Assembly (NCBI GenBank): GCA_041398565.1
Contig: JAWKUN010000002.1
Span: 2,108,001-2,172,000 of the forward strand
DNA from: DATGPD01 sp041398565
GTDB taxonomy: Bacteria; Planctomycetota; UBA1135; UBA2386
Direction: 5' to 3'
DNA: 64,000 bases
Shown: piece after piece, positions 7,889 to 16,225 of the stretch
Layout: every line of letters starts with the position of its first letter
Numbering within the stretch: the stretch's first letter is position 1
Translations under genes and position numbers: made by a program
The notes under the pieces: model-generated
The model's database searches: none
Told to the model about the DNA's origin: nothing
What the model saw: only the letters and a program-made list of their open reading frames with translations

Positions 7889-9031
7889 ATGAACTTGCCC
7901 GTCTTTCGCTCGATCTCCCTTGGCAAGGTCGCCGTCGTGGCGGCCGTCGCGGCGACGACCGCCGGACTGACCGCCCAGACCGGACCCTACAGCACCGACT
8001 CGTTCGAGGCACACCGCTTCGTGTTGGCGCCGCTCGGCGGCGAGGGCTTCCAGAACCTCACTGCCGGCCAGGACGGTTGGATGCTGTTCGACGACCAGGC
8101 CTATCCGGCCGACTACACCGCGGCCATGGTCCAGACCTCGGTGGTGCGCAGCGGGCGCCAGGCGGTGAAGTTCGACGCCGCGCGCATGAGCCCGGGCTGC
8201 TACGGCGAGCTGCGGCGCAACGCGTTCTTCAGCCTCACCACCGGCGTGCTCGAGATCGAGCTCGACTTCATGATCCAGAGCAGCTCGCGGCCGTCGGAGT
8301 GGGGGTTCTACACGCAGCCGGCGCCGCACCCGCAGACCTGTCAGATGCGCTGGTGGATCAAGCCGAACGGCCAGATCGAGTTCCTCAGCACACCGAACCG
8401 GCAACTGGTCACGACCAACCACTTCGTCAGCAAGGACGTTTGGCACCACATGCGCAGCGTCGTCGACATCCTCGGCGACCGGAACGAGATCTACCTCGAC
8501 GGTACGCTCGTCGGCAGCGGCCGACCGATCGGGGTCTACGCCAGCCTGCCCGACCACGGCTTCACCCAGATCGAGTTGCTGGGCGCCGGCAACGATGCGA
8601 TGGTCTTCGACAACTTCACCGTGCGCGAGCGCACAGCGCCGCACGGGCTGAGCGTCGACCTGCCGCGCTTGCCGATCGGCCTGCGCTCGACGGCGATGTT
8701 CCACCTCGCCGGTGGGGCTGCGCTGGCCGGGCGCACCTACGTGCTGCTCGGTTCCGCGAGCGGAACCACGCCGGGCACGCGCATCGGCCAGGTCACCCTG
8801 CCGCTCAACGTCGACGGTTTCTTCGGGATGATCGGTAGCAATCTCGGCACCGCCCTGCTGCCAGGCTTCGCCGGCGTGCTCGGTGCCGATGGCGGCGCCA
8901 CGGCCAGCTTCGACACGCAGGTGCCGGTGCCGTCGGCGTTGGTGGGAACCAATCTGGACTTCGCCTACCTCACGCTGCGACCCTTCGACGCCGTCTCCGA
9001 GGCGGTGCGCGTCGGCGTCACGGCGCGCTGA
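7889..9031 (+). CDS. Secreted protein with laminin-G/lectin-like fold and planctomycete C-terminal domain
   Basis: 380 residues. A signal peptide MNLPVFRSISLGKVAVVAAV leads to a cleavage region near TAGLTAQ. Residues 40-250 are beta-rich with SGRQAVKFDAARMSPGCYGE, a middle strand WRIKPNGQ-like segment, and DVWHHMRSVVDILGDRNEIY, the order seen in concanavalin-like/laminin-G domains, where the last motif (WHH-x-R-x-V-D) is typical. The C-terminal 110 residues (LAGRTYVLLGSASGTTPGTR to TLRPFDAVSEAVRV) are a small beta domain repeated in many planctomycete exported proteins. Function is probably carbohydrate or surface binding; no catalytic residues are evident. The frame is open upstream to 7736, but the ATG at 7889 fits the signal peptide. 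Confidence 0.65.
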   Translation: MNLPVFRSISLGKVAVVAAVAATTAGLTAQTGPYSTDSFEAHRFVLAPLGGEGFQNLTAGQDGWMLFDDQAYPADYTAAMVQTSVVRSGRQAVKFDAARMSPGCYGELRRNAFFSLTTGVLEIELDFMIQSSSRPSEWGFYTQPAPHPQTCQMRWWIKPNGQIEFLSTPNRQLVTTNHFVSKDVWHHMRSVVDILGDRNEIYLDGTLVGSGRPIGVYASLPDHGFTQIELLGAGNDAMVFDNFTVRERTAPHGLSVDLPRLPIGLRSTAMFHLAGGAALAGRTYVLLGSASGTTPGTRIGQVTLPLNVDGFFGMIGSNLGTALLPGFAGVLGADGGATASFDTQVPVPSALVGTNLDFAYLTLRPFDAVSEAVRVGVTAR

Positions 9032-9248
9032 CCGCGAGGGAGCACACGGACCCGATGGCCAGCATGATCAATCTGGCGACGAGCCGAGGCGATCGGACGA
9101 GCGGCGGCTGCCCGCGCCTCTCCCGGCGGCTTCGCAGCGTTCGCGGGGCTTGCGGCTCATGCCTCGGCCGGAGACACTCCCGAGGTGACCGTGTGCATGG
9201 CGTGCACGGTGGAGACTCCCCTCAAGGAGGTGCTCGTGACTCGGTCTG

Positions 9249-12200
9249 GTGTCATTCGGGTGTCGGGACGAAGCTCGGGCAGGTCGTCCTCTCCTCTCCT
9301 CTCCTCTCCTGTGCGTGCTCGTCACGCTCTTCGTGGTACGGGACAGGTCGCACCCGTCGCAGGCGCCCATCCACCCACATGTAGCTCCTGAGGCGGGCTT
9401 CGATCTGTTGAGTCCGGTGCGCAAGGTCTCGCCGCTCATGAACAAGGCGGACGGGAGCTGGAACCTGGGCGAGTCGCCGGAGGGGATCGACATCGGCGGG
9501 GCCCTCGGCCAGGACGCGTTCACGGCCCCGATGCCGACCTACGAGCCGTACCCGACGACCCCGGGGTGGCACCCGCATCCGGCCAACGCGCAACTGGTCC
9601 GGTACGTCGGACGGCTGCGGCCGCCGAACGGAGTGCGTGGTCCCGAGGGCGAATCGCCCGCGGCGTTCCTGGTGGTGGCGCCGCAAGCCATCGCGACCGA
9701 GCGCGTCGTCGTGGTCTTGTTCACGCAGGCGACCCTCGGCTCCGCCGTGGAAGCTGAACGCATCTACGACCCGCACAAGTATCCGGGTGACACCAACGAC
9801 ATGGACTTGCTCCAGCAAGGGCCGGAGCGCGATCTCGTGGAGCGCAACCTCGCCAACGCGGCCCTACCGTTCCGCTTGGTGGGAGTGCAGTTCGTGCCGC
9901 GCACGTCGCAACGGCCGCTGCTGTTCACGATGCAGCGGCTGCGGCAAGTGCGCCGCGCCGTGCTGCACCTGCTCGACCAACGCTACGGCATTCCTGAGGC
10001 CAACGTCGCGTTCAGTGTGACGTGCGTTTCGTTCGGCGGCCTCACGGCTCCGCTGGCGCCGCTCTTCTATCCGCGCGAGTTCCACTCCGCGACGGGCGCC
10101 GCCTACTCGGGCGCCCATCGCAGCATGCCGTCGGACTTCGACTCCCACGTCTTCACGACGGCCCTGCTCGGTCTCGACTCGTCGGCGCACACCTACAACA
10201 TGCGCGATACCATCGACCTGCCGATGTGGTGCAGCGTCGAGCAGACCGACTTCGCCAGCATGTCGTTCACCAACCGCTGGTACAAGGGGCACATCCAACG
10301 CCCGACCTACTTCCTGATCGGGGACGAGGACACGGTCTCGCACGGGACGGATTGGCTGCAGATCCTCACCGGGATGACGGATGGGGAACGAAGGCAACCG
10401 CAGGGTGGTAGGTACGCCCATCCGACCTTCTTCGGCCGAACGGTAGATGTCTACTGGACTCTCGTGTCAAAGCAGGGTCACTCGGAGCCACGTACGAATC
10501 GCTTTCAGTTGCACGGTGCTCCGCAGCCCACTTGGACGGACGACTACCGGCTCGCCATCGAGCTGATGGCGGAGAAGGCGTATGACGAACTCGTCGCACA
10601 GCCTCCGATTCTCGACATCGACAATGCTGCTTTAGGACGCGTGCTCACCGATCCGCTTCTCCCCTCGCTGGACCCGAACCGCATCCCCCTCAGCCACGGC
10701 GGCAGGCGCACCTTCGCCAGCGGAACCAACCAGAACTTCCTGACCGAGACCCCCACCTTCAAGCGCTACGGCCAGGGCACGTGGCTCGGGGCCAACGAGT
10801 CGCTGAAGGTCAAGAAGTTGTCGCCCAGCGAACCGGCGTCGGTGTTCGTGGGCAGCGCGGACGGCTTCGTGACGAGGCTGATGATGCAAGGCCGCCCGGT
10901 CGGGAATCCCACGGCCCAGCCGCTCGTGGAGGTGGCCCGGAGCTTCAAGCGAGACCCGAATCCCAAGGCCTACGCGCTGGGTTTCGGCACGTGGGGCCTG
11001 GATGTCGGTGACATCGACCCGGTCCACCCTGGCATGGAGGTCGCGGTCGCATCCTACGATCGCGTCGCTCTGTTCGACGCGAGCACGCTGGAGTGGATTC
11101 GCGAGGTGCAACTTGCGAACTGGGAGTACACCAACCCACGGAAGCTCCAGGTCGCGGACCTGCATGGCGGGCCGGAGGCCGAGATCGTCTTCCGCACGCT
11201 GCACAACCACCTCGTGATCATGGATTGGCAGCTCAACGTTCTGTTCGAGCACCGGGAGGGTGGCATCATCGACCTAGCGATCGGGCCGACGCCCGCGCCT
11301 CGGGCCAGCAATGCACTCAAGCGACCCATCTACTTGTTGTCGGCGCGCGGTCACGTCGTCCGCTTGGAGTTCGACCAGAGCCGACCGCAGTTGAACGCGG
11401 CGGTTCTGGCTGGGGCCTCGAGCCTGCAATACGGTGGACTGCGCGATCTCGACGTGGTGACGTTCCAGCAGCAGGAGCGTCTGGCCGTGCTCACCGTGCC
11501 GCACGAGGGCACGACCGACGCCGTGCGCTTCTATACCACCACCGACTGCGACCGGGTGGCCCAGTTCGGGGACATCGTGCACACGCCGCCAGACCCACCA
11601 CCGCCTCCACAGGCGCCCCTCCCCCCCATGACTGCGCAGCACCAGTCTCCAACGGGTGACATGGAGCCCAGCTTCACCAAGGTGGAGGGCCACGGCTTCG
11701 ACTGTTTCGTCATCTCCAGTGGCGGCGACATTTCGGTGTGGGACGGCGAGATCGTGCTGGGGCACAAGACCCTGTCGACGTTTCCACCCGCTGCGAACCA
11801 CGGTTGCGTCCAGGCCGGGGACATCGATCCGCAGAGCCCGGGCGATGAGATCGTCGTCTCGACCACAGCCGGCAAGGTCGTCTGGTTCAAGCTGAGCGAC
11901 CTGACGACGGCGGGAAAAGCGCTGACGGGCCAAGACTTCGTGCGGTGGAACGTCGGCCACTTCGTCACCGACGGTGGCGAGGCGTTCGAGCACCGCTGCA
12001 ACACGTCGCTCGCGGCGACCTGGGCGCTGGCGGCGCACCCCGTCGCCGGCAGCGCACCGGGCACACTCCACGCGATCGACCGGACGGGCACGTGGTGGGA
12101 CGTGGATCCGATCAGCGGCTACCCCACATGGCGACGCGAGACGCTCGGCGGTGCGAGCCTCGTGCGCTCGCTCGCGCCGACGTTCATCGCCGGGAGCGGC

Positions 12201-13253
12201 GGCAGCCAGCCACACTTGTCCTGGGAGATGTTCCCCTTCGGCGCCGCCTGGCTTCTCGCCACGACCCCGTATGTCCCCAACCCGACGATCGTGCCCCCCG
12301 CTCCGCTAGCCTGGTGGATACCCCAAGGTCTCTATCGTCCGTTCGCGCCTCTGGAAGACGGGCACTGGCTCCTGTCGCCGGGCGCGAGCTATCTCGACGC
12401 GTCGAACAACCGGATGTGGGTCGCCTGGTGGCAGCGATCGGGCTCCTACTACGATCTGGTGCAGCGCGTCACCTACGACCTCCACGATCCGGGACCGGCC
12501 ACCGTGCACGACGTCTGGGGATCCACGCAACGCGACCTGGGCGGCGCCCCGCCGCCGAAATTCCCCGACACGCACCCCGACTACCTCCCGCCGCTGCGGA
12601 GCGAGATCGGGGCGGTGGCGCCGATGAACTACGAGGCGATCCGCATCGCCCGCGTGCTCAAGAACCGCGCCGAGCCACAAGTGGTCGTGAGCGCGGCCGG
12701 CGGGCGGGTCACGCTCCTCGATGGCGCCAACGGCAGGATCCTCGCCGAGAGCGACGACTACGGGTTCGGCGGCATGGCGCTGGCTGTCGCCGACATCTAC
12801 GACAACGGCGGCGATGGCCTGTGCGAGGTCATCTTCGCGCCGATCTACAGCCCGATCGAGCATGGGGGCGGCAGCGTGCGTGCCTATGTCCACGTGCTCA
12901 CGAGCAATACTGCGGGCGACGGTCTGATCCGGGTGCCGGGGAGCGCGCCTGTCCCAGTGGGAGAGATCGGCAACGCCGACTTCCAAGGGTACGGGACCTC
13001 GGGCCTGGCCGTGATCGACAATCCTCTGGTGGCGGCCGACAAGCGGATCCTCGTGACCACGCTCACCGGCGAGTTGGTCGTGTTCGGCCAGACCAATGGC
13101 GTGATTCACACCACGCCGATCTACCGCGGGGTCTTCGAAGGTTCCCTCGGCGGCTACGGCTCCATCGTGATCGAGAATCTCGACCCGAGCGATGACAAGC
13201 CGGAATTGTACATTGCAGGATCGTCGGGGATCCGGAGGTTCGATTTCCAATGA
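9249..13253 (+). CDS. Large exported protein: alpha/beta-hydrolase-like N-terminus and beta-propeller/VCBS-like repeats
   Basis: Up to 1334 residues. After a hydrophobic stretch (LLCVLVTLFVV, probably the export signal) comes a region to about 420 with hydrolase features: MQRLRQVRRAVLHLLDQRYG, a possible nucleophile elbow FSVTCVSFGGLTAP, and PTYFLIGDEDTVSHG, the acid-residue strand of lipase or peptidase folds. From about 500 onward repeats read VGDIDPVHPGMEVAVASYDR, VADLHGGPEAEIVFRT, AGDIDPQSPGDEIVVSTTAG and VADIYDNGGDGLCEVIFAP: DxD/DxDG-type blades of FG-GAP/VCBS propellers. The start is uncertain: the 5' coding part contains a CCTCT pentamer array (9288-9310), and an alternative ATG lies at 9438. 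The stop overlaps the next gene's ATG (ATGA), so the two are coupled. Confidence 0.65.
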   Translation: MSFGCRDEARAGRPLLSSPLLCVLVTLFVVRDRSHPSQAPIHPHVAPEAGFDLLSPVRKVSPLMNKADGSWNLGESPEGIDIGGALGQDAFTAPMPTYEPYPTTPGWHPHPANAQLVRYVGRLRPPNGVRGPEGESPAAFLVVAPQAIATERVVVVLFTQATLGSAVEAERIYDPHKYPGDTNDMDLLQQGPERDLVERNLANAALPFRLVGVQFVPRTSQRPLLFTMQRLRQVRRAVLHLLDQRYGIPEANVAFSVTCVSFGGLTAPLAPLFYPREFHSATGAAYSGAHRSMPSDFDSHVFTTALLGLDSSAHTYNMRDTIDLPMWCSVEQTDFASMSFTNRWYKGHIQRPTYFLIGDEDTVSHGTDWLQILTGMTDGERRQPQGGRYAHPTFFGRTVDVYWTLVSKQGHSEPRTNRFQLHGAPQPTWTDDYRLAIELMAEKAYDELVAQPPILDIDNAALGRVLTDPLLPSLDPNRIPLSHGGRRTFASGTNQNFLTETPTFKRYGQGTWLGANESLKVKKLSPSEPASVFVGSADGFVTRLMMQGRPVGNPTAQPLVEVARSFKRDPNPKAYALGFGTWGLDVGDIDPVHPGMEVAVASYDRVALFDASTLEWIREVQLANWEYTNPRKLQVADLHGGPEAEIVFRTLHNHLVIMDWQLNVLFEHREGGIIDLAIGPTPAPRASNALKRPIYLLSARGHVVRLEFDQSRPQLNAAVLAGASSLQYGGLRDLDVVTFQQQERLAVLTVPHEGTTDAVRFYTTTDCDRVAQFGDIVHTPPDPPPPPQAPLPPMTAQHQSPTGDMEPSFTKVEGHGFDCFVISSGGDISVWDGEIVLGHKTLSTFPPAANHGCVQAGDIDPQSPGDEIVVSTTAGKVVWFKLSDLTTAGKALTGQDFVRWNVGHFVTDGGEAFEHRCNTSLAATWALAAHPVAGSAPGTLHAIDRTGTWWDVDPISGYPTWRRETLGGASLVRSLAPTFIAGSGGSQPHLSWEMFPFGAAWLLATTPYVPNPTIVPPAPLAWWIPQGLYRPFAPLEDGHWLLSPGASYLDASNNRMWVAWWQRSGSYYDLVQRVTYDLHDPGPATVHDVWGSTQRDLGGAPPPKFPDTHPDYLPPLRSEIGAVAPMNYEAIRIARVLKNRAEPQVVVSAAGGRVTLLDGANGRILAESDDYGFGGMALAVADIYDNGGDGLCEVIFAPIYSPIEHGGGSVRAYVHVLTSNTAGDGLIRVPGSAPVPVGEIGNADFQGYGTSGLAVIDNPLVAADKRILVTTLTGELVVFGQTNGVIHTTPIYRGVFEGSLGGYGSIVIENLDPSDDKPELYIAGSSGIRRFDFQ
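9288..9310 (+). repeat. CCTCT pentanucleotide tandem repeat in a coding start region
   Basis: Four perfect CCTCT units are followed by a partial CCT. The array lies inside the long frame beginning at 9249, just before the hydrophobic stretch LLCVLVTLFVV. Because the unit is five bases, loss or gain of one unit would shift the frame, as in phase-variable surface genes of other bacteria. It is short, so slippage would be modest. Confidence 0.7.
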
Positions 13254-15448
13254 GCGCAAACACACCCAGTGGGTTCGATCGTCGTCCCACCGTACACGCG
13301 GTAGCGCGCCGCGCGTGCAGCCTTCTGTTGCTTGGGTGCTCGATCCAGAGCAACGTACCCGGTCAGGTGTCGGAGCGAGTCGTGGTGTGGGGGCAGATCG
13401 TGGCCGACGGACGTCTCCATCACGAGCGTTTCGTCGATATCGACGGTGGCGGATCTCACACGCTCGCGATGCGAAGCGACGGATCGCTCGTCGCCTGGGG
13501 CTCCAGTTTCTATGGACTATGTGATATTCCGCGGACACCGCCAAGCGTCGCGTACGTCCAGTTCGATGCAGGATATCAACATTGCCTCGCCATCCGTAGT
13601 GACGGATGTGCCGTAGCGTGGGGGTACAACCTGTGGGGGCAGTGCAACGTGCCGGCCTTGCCGCCTGGTGTCTTGTTTGTTCAGGTTGCAGGCGGACTGT
13701 CGCACAGCGTGGCCCTTTGCAGCGACGGCGCCGTGGTGGGCTGGGGTTCCGATCAACTTGGACAGGCAAACATCCCCCGCCCCACGCCCCCCATCGTATA
13801 TCAAAGCGTGTGTGCTGGCTTCGACTTCACCGGAGTGCTGCGCAGCGACGGCAGAATCGAAGTCTGGGGCAGCAACCAGTACGGCCAGCGCAACGTACCT
13901 GCTCTGCCGCCGGGCACCTCGTACGGATTGCTGTCGGCTGGGCAGGACTTCCTCGTCGCGTTGCGGAGCGACGGCGAGGCTGTTGCGTGGGGTGATAATC
14001 TCTTTGGCCAGTGCAATGTGCCGCCGTTACCACAGGGTCTCACGTATGTGGACATCGTGGCTGGTGGCCGGCATGCCATCGCCCGCCGGAGTGACGGCAG
14101 GATCGTGCTCTGGGGCTGGAACCTGTATGGCCAGATCGACATGCCTCAACCACCAGCGGGAACGAGCTATGCCCGGCTCGCGGGTGGCGACTTCCACTGC
14201 GCGGCACTGCTCTCCGATGGGACGCCGGTCACCTGGGGGCGCAACGACCGCTTGCAGTGCAACGTGGCGAGGTTGCCACCAGGCCTGGTCTACGAGCAAG
14301 TTGCGGTCGGTGAAGCACACCTGGTGGCGCGCCGGAGCGACGGCACCCTGGCGGCCTGGGGCGACAACTCTGACCGACAGTGCGTCGTTCCGTCCGGCTC
14401 GTTCGTCGACATCTCGGCGGGCAAGTTCTTCGCCGTCGGCCGCCGTGCCGACGGCACTCTGGTGGCGTGGGGCTCGAACTTCTCCGGTCAGCTCAACGTG
14501 CCGACCCCGCCTTCGGGGTTGTCGTACTTGCACGCGGCCGCGGGGGGCGAGCTCGCGGCGGCGGTGCGGAGCGACGGCGTGGTCGTGGTGTGGGGGATCG
14601 CGAGGCTCACCTGGCGCGTGCCGGGAGTCGAGTACGTGCGCGTGGCGGCCGGAACGGGCGATGGGCTGATCGCCGGGCTGCGCAGCGACGGGCAGATCGA
14701 CGTCATCTCTGGCATCAACATCGTGCCGCCCTTGCCGCCCGGGGTGCGCTACGTCGACGTCTTCGCCGGCCAGTCGCACTTCCTGGCCCGCCGCAGCGAC
14801 GGGATGGTCGTGGCCTGGGGAGACAACACGTTCGGCCAATGCGACGTGCCTCCGTTGCCGCCGGGGCTGAGCTACGTGCAGGTGTCGGGCGGCCAACACC
14901 ACTCGGTCGCGCGCCGCAGCGACGGCTCGGTGGTGGTGTGGGGCTCGAACGCCTACGGCGAGCACCGCGTGCCCACGCTCGCGGCCGGCGAGACCGTGGT
15001 GGATGTGTCGGCCGGTGGCCACTTCACGGCGGCGGTGTACGAGGTGGGCGGCTTCTCCAGGTTCGGGGAAGGGTGCGTCGGGAGCCGAGGGACCACGGAA
15101 CTCGCCGCGAAGTCGGCCCCGCGGATCGGGGAAGCGCTGGTGACGATCCTACGGCCCGCGCCGGTCCACGGGGCGGTCCTTCTGACCGGATTCAGCAACA
15201 CGCGCACCGGCCTGTGGCCGCTGCCGCTCGACCTCGGTCTCCTGGGTATGCCTGGCTGTGAGCTGCGCGTGAGCCCGGACCTGCTGCTGCCGGTGGGTGC
15301 TCTCGGAAGCTACGCGCGCCTGCCGATCGCCGACGATCCTGCTCTTGCCGGGCTCGTGTTCCACCAGCAGGCGCTGGTGCTGGACCCGGGAGCGAATGCC
15401 TTCGGCGCGGCCATGTCGACGGCAGCCAGCGCCATCGTCGGTGGCTGA
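13250..15448 (+). CDS. RCC1-repeat secreted protein
   Basis: 732 residues. The N-terminus carries a hydrophobic stretch ending LLLLGCS, a possible lipobox (LLGC). From about 45 to 590 there are 13 repeats of roughly 40-45 residues with the RCC1 signature: W-G-x-N-x-x-G-Q-C-x-V-P-x-L-P-x-G and then AGxxHxxARRSDG (for example VAWGDNLFGQCNVPPLPQGL). RCC1 repeats fold as seven-bladed propellers, so 13 could make nearly two. The last 130 residues begin FGEGCVGSRG and contain LPIADDP, the C-terminal exported-protein domain common in planctomycetes. The ATG overlaps the preceding stop, implying translational coupling with the hydrolase/propeller gene. Molecular role unknown; probably surface binding. 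Confidence 0.8.
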   Translation: MSANTPSGFDRRPTVHAVARRACSLLLLGCSIQSNVPGQVSERVVVWGQIVADGRLHHERFVDIDGGGSHTLAMRSDGSLVAWGSSFYGLCDIPRTPPSVAYVQFDAGYQHCLAIRSDGCAVAWGYNLWGQCNVPALPPGVLFVQVAGGLSHSVALCSDGAVVGWGSDQLGQANIPRPTPPIVYQSVCAGFDFTGVLRSDGRIEVWGSNQYGQRNVPALPPGTSYGLLSAGQDFLVALRSDGEAVAWGDNLFGQCNVPPLPQGLTYVDIVAGGRHAIARRSDGRIVLWGWNLYGQIDMPQPPAGTSYARLAGGDFHCAALLSDGTPVTWGRNDRLQCNVARLPPGLVYEQVAVGEAHLVARRSDGTLAAWGDNSDRQCVVPSGSFVDISAGKFFAVGRRADGTLVAWGSNFSGQLNVPTPPSGLSYLHAAAGGELAAAVRSDGVVVVWGIARLTWRVPGVEYVRVAAGTGDGLIAGLRSDGQIDVISGINIVPPLPPGVRYVDVFAGQSHFLARRSDGMVVAWGDNTFGQCDVPPLPPGLSYVQVSGGQHHSVARRSDGSVVVWGSNAYGEHRVPTLAAGETVVDVSAGGHFTAAVYEVGGFSRFGEGCVGSRGTTELAAKSAPRIGEALVTILRPAPVHGAVLLTGFSNTRTGLWPLPLDLGLLGMPGCELRVSPDLLLPVGALGSYARLPIADDPALAGLVFHQQALVLDPGANAFGAAMSTAASAIVGG

Positions 15449-15545
15449 CGAGGGCACTTGCCGCGCGGGTAGGCCGACGTCGTATCGGCCGGCCGTGAAG
15501 GGCCTCGGCGCGACCTTGCGCTTGCCTGTTGGCCGGCCGTTCCAG

Positions 15546-15590
15546 CCAGCGTTCAGCGGTGGAGCCTGGCTCCATCCACTGCAAGACTGG
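15546..15590 (-). repeat. Bulged palindromic intergenic repeat
   Basis: Arms CCAGCGTTCAGCGGTGGAGC and TCCATCCACTGCAAGACTGG fold back on each other with single-base bulges around a two-base centre. In reverse orientation it matches the copies at 7771 and 56125, including the adjacent CCATCGC flank. It sits between the convergent RCC1 gene and the V-ATPase K gene, so it may end transcripts from both sides. Confidence 0.7.
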
Positions 15591-15740
15591 AGCGATGGGC
15601 GACGACCTTGGTCGACTGCTCATCGCCGATTCTGACCGCCGATGTCGGACAAGCCATCGGTGACACCGGTCCCGGTGCCGAAGCATCTTCGCTGGGCCCG
15701 CTGATCTTCGCCGGCGCGGTCAACGTCGCACCGCTCCCCG

Positions 15741-16223
15741 CTACAGCAGTCCGCCGATGAACACCATGACGAAGAGTGCCACGGTCTCGACGATGCCGAG
15801 CGCCATCAGGTAGTTGCCGAAGCCCTTGCCGGTTTCGGCCATGGCGTCGGCGGCGGCGGCGCCGATGCGGCCCTGGAAGACGGCCGACAGGCCGATGGCC
15901 AGGCCGCCGAACAGGCCGATGCCGAGCATGGCGGGCCAGTTGGCCACGGCAGCCTCGAAGGCCAGTGGCGTCTGGCCGGCGGCGGTGCACTTGGCGGCCA
16001 TCTGGTTCATGAGGATCATGCCGTAGATGGTCTGCGACAGCGGTGCGCCGACGAAGGTGACCAGCACGAAGGGCGCGGCCTTGTTGGCCGCGTAGCACTT
16101 CTTCCAACTGCCGACCGCCGCGGGGCCGGCTGCACCGACACCGAGGCTGGAACCGAGCGCGCCCAAGGACAGCGCCATCGCGCCGCCGAGCTTGCCCATC
16201 GAGGCCATCGTCGCAACGTCCAC
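15741..16223 (-). CDS. atpK: V-type ATP synthase subunit K (membrane rotor c subunit)
   Basis: 160 residues forming two tandem hairpins (four membrane helices), the duplicated 16-kDa type of rotor subunit. The ion-binding glutamate is E146 in ALGIVETVALF. Helix 2 reads GAPLSQTIYG (S63, Q64) and helix 3 has FQGRIGAAA (Q117). These match the Thr, Gln, Gln and Glu ligands of the Na+-binding Enterococcus hirae K ring, so I infer Na+ transport. Start choice: GTG at 16223 with GGGAGG nine bases upstream; a GTG at 16229 overlapping the stop of subunit I and an ATG at 16208 are alternatives. It is the last gene of the V-ATPase operon. Confidence 0.9.
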   Translation of the reverse strand: MDVATMASMGKLGGAMALSLGALGSSLGVGAAGPAAVGSWKKCYAANKAAPFVLVTFVGAPLSQTIYGMILMNQMAAKCTAAGQTPLAFEAAVANWPAMLGIGLFGGLAIGLSAVFQGRIGAAAADAMAETGKGFGNYLMALGIVETVALFVMVFIGGLL

Positions 16224-16225
16224 GT

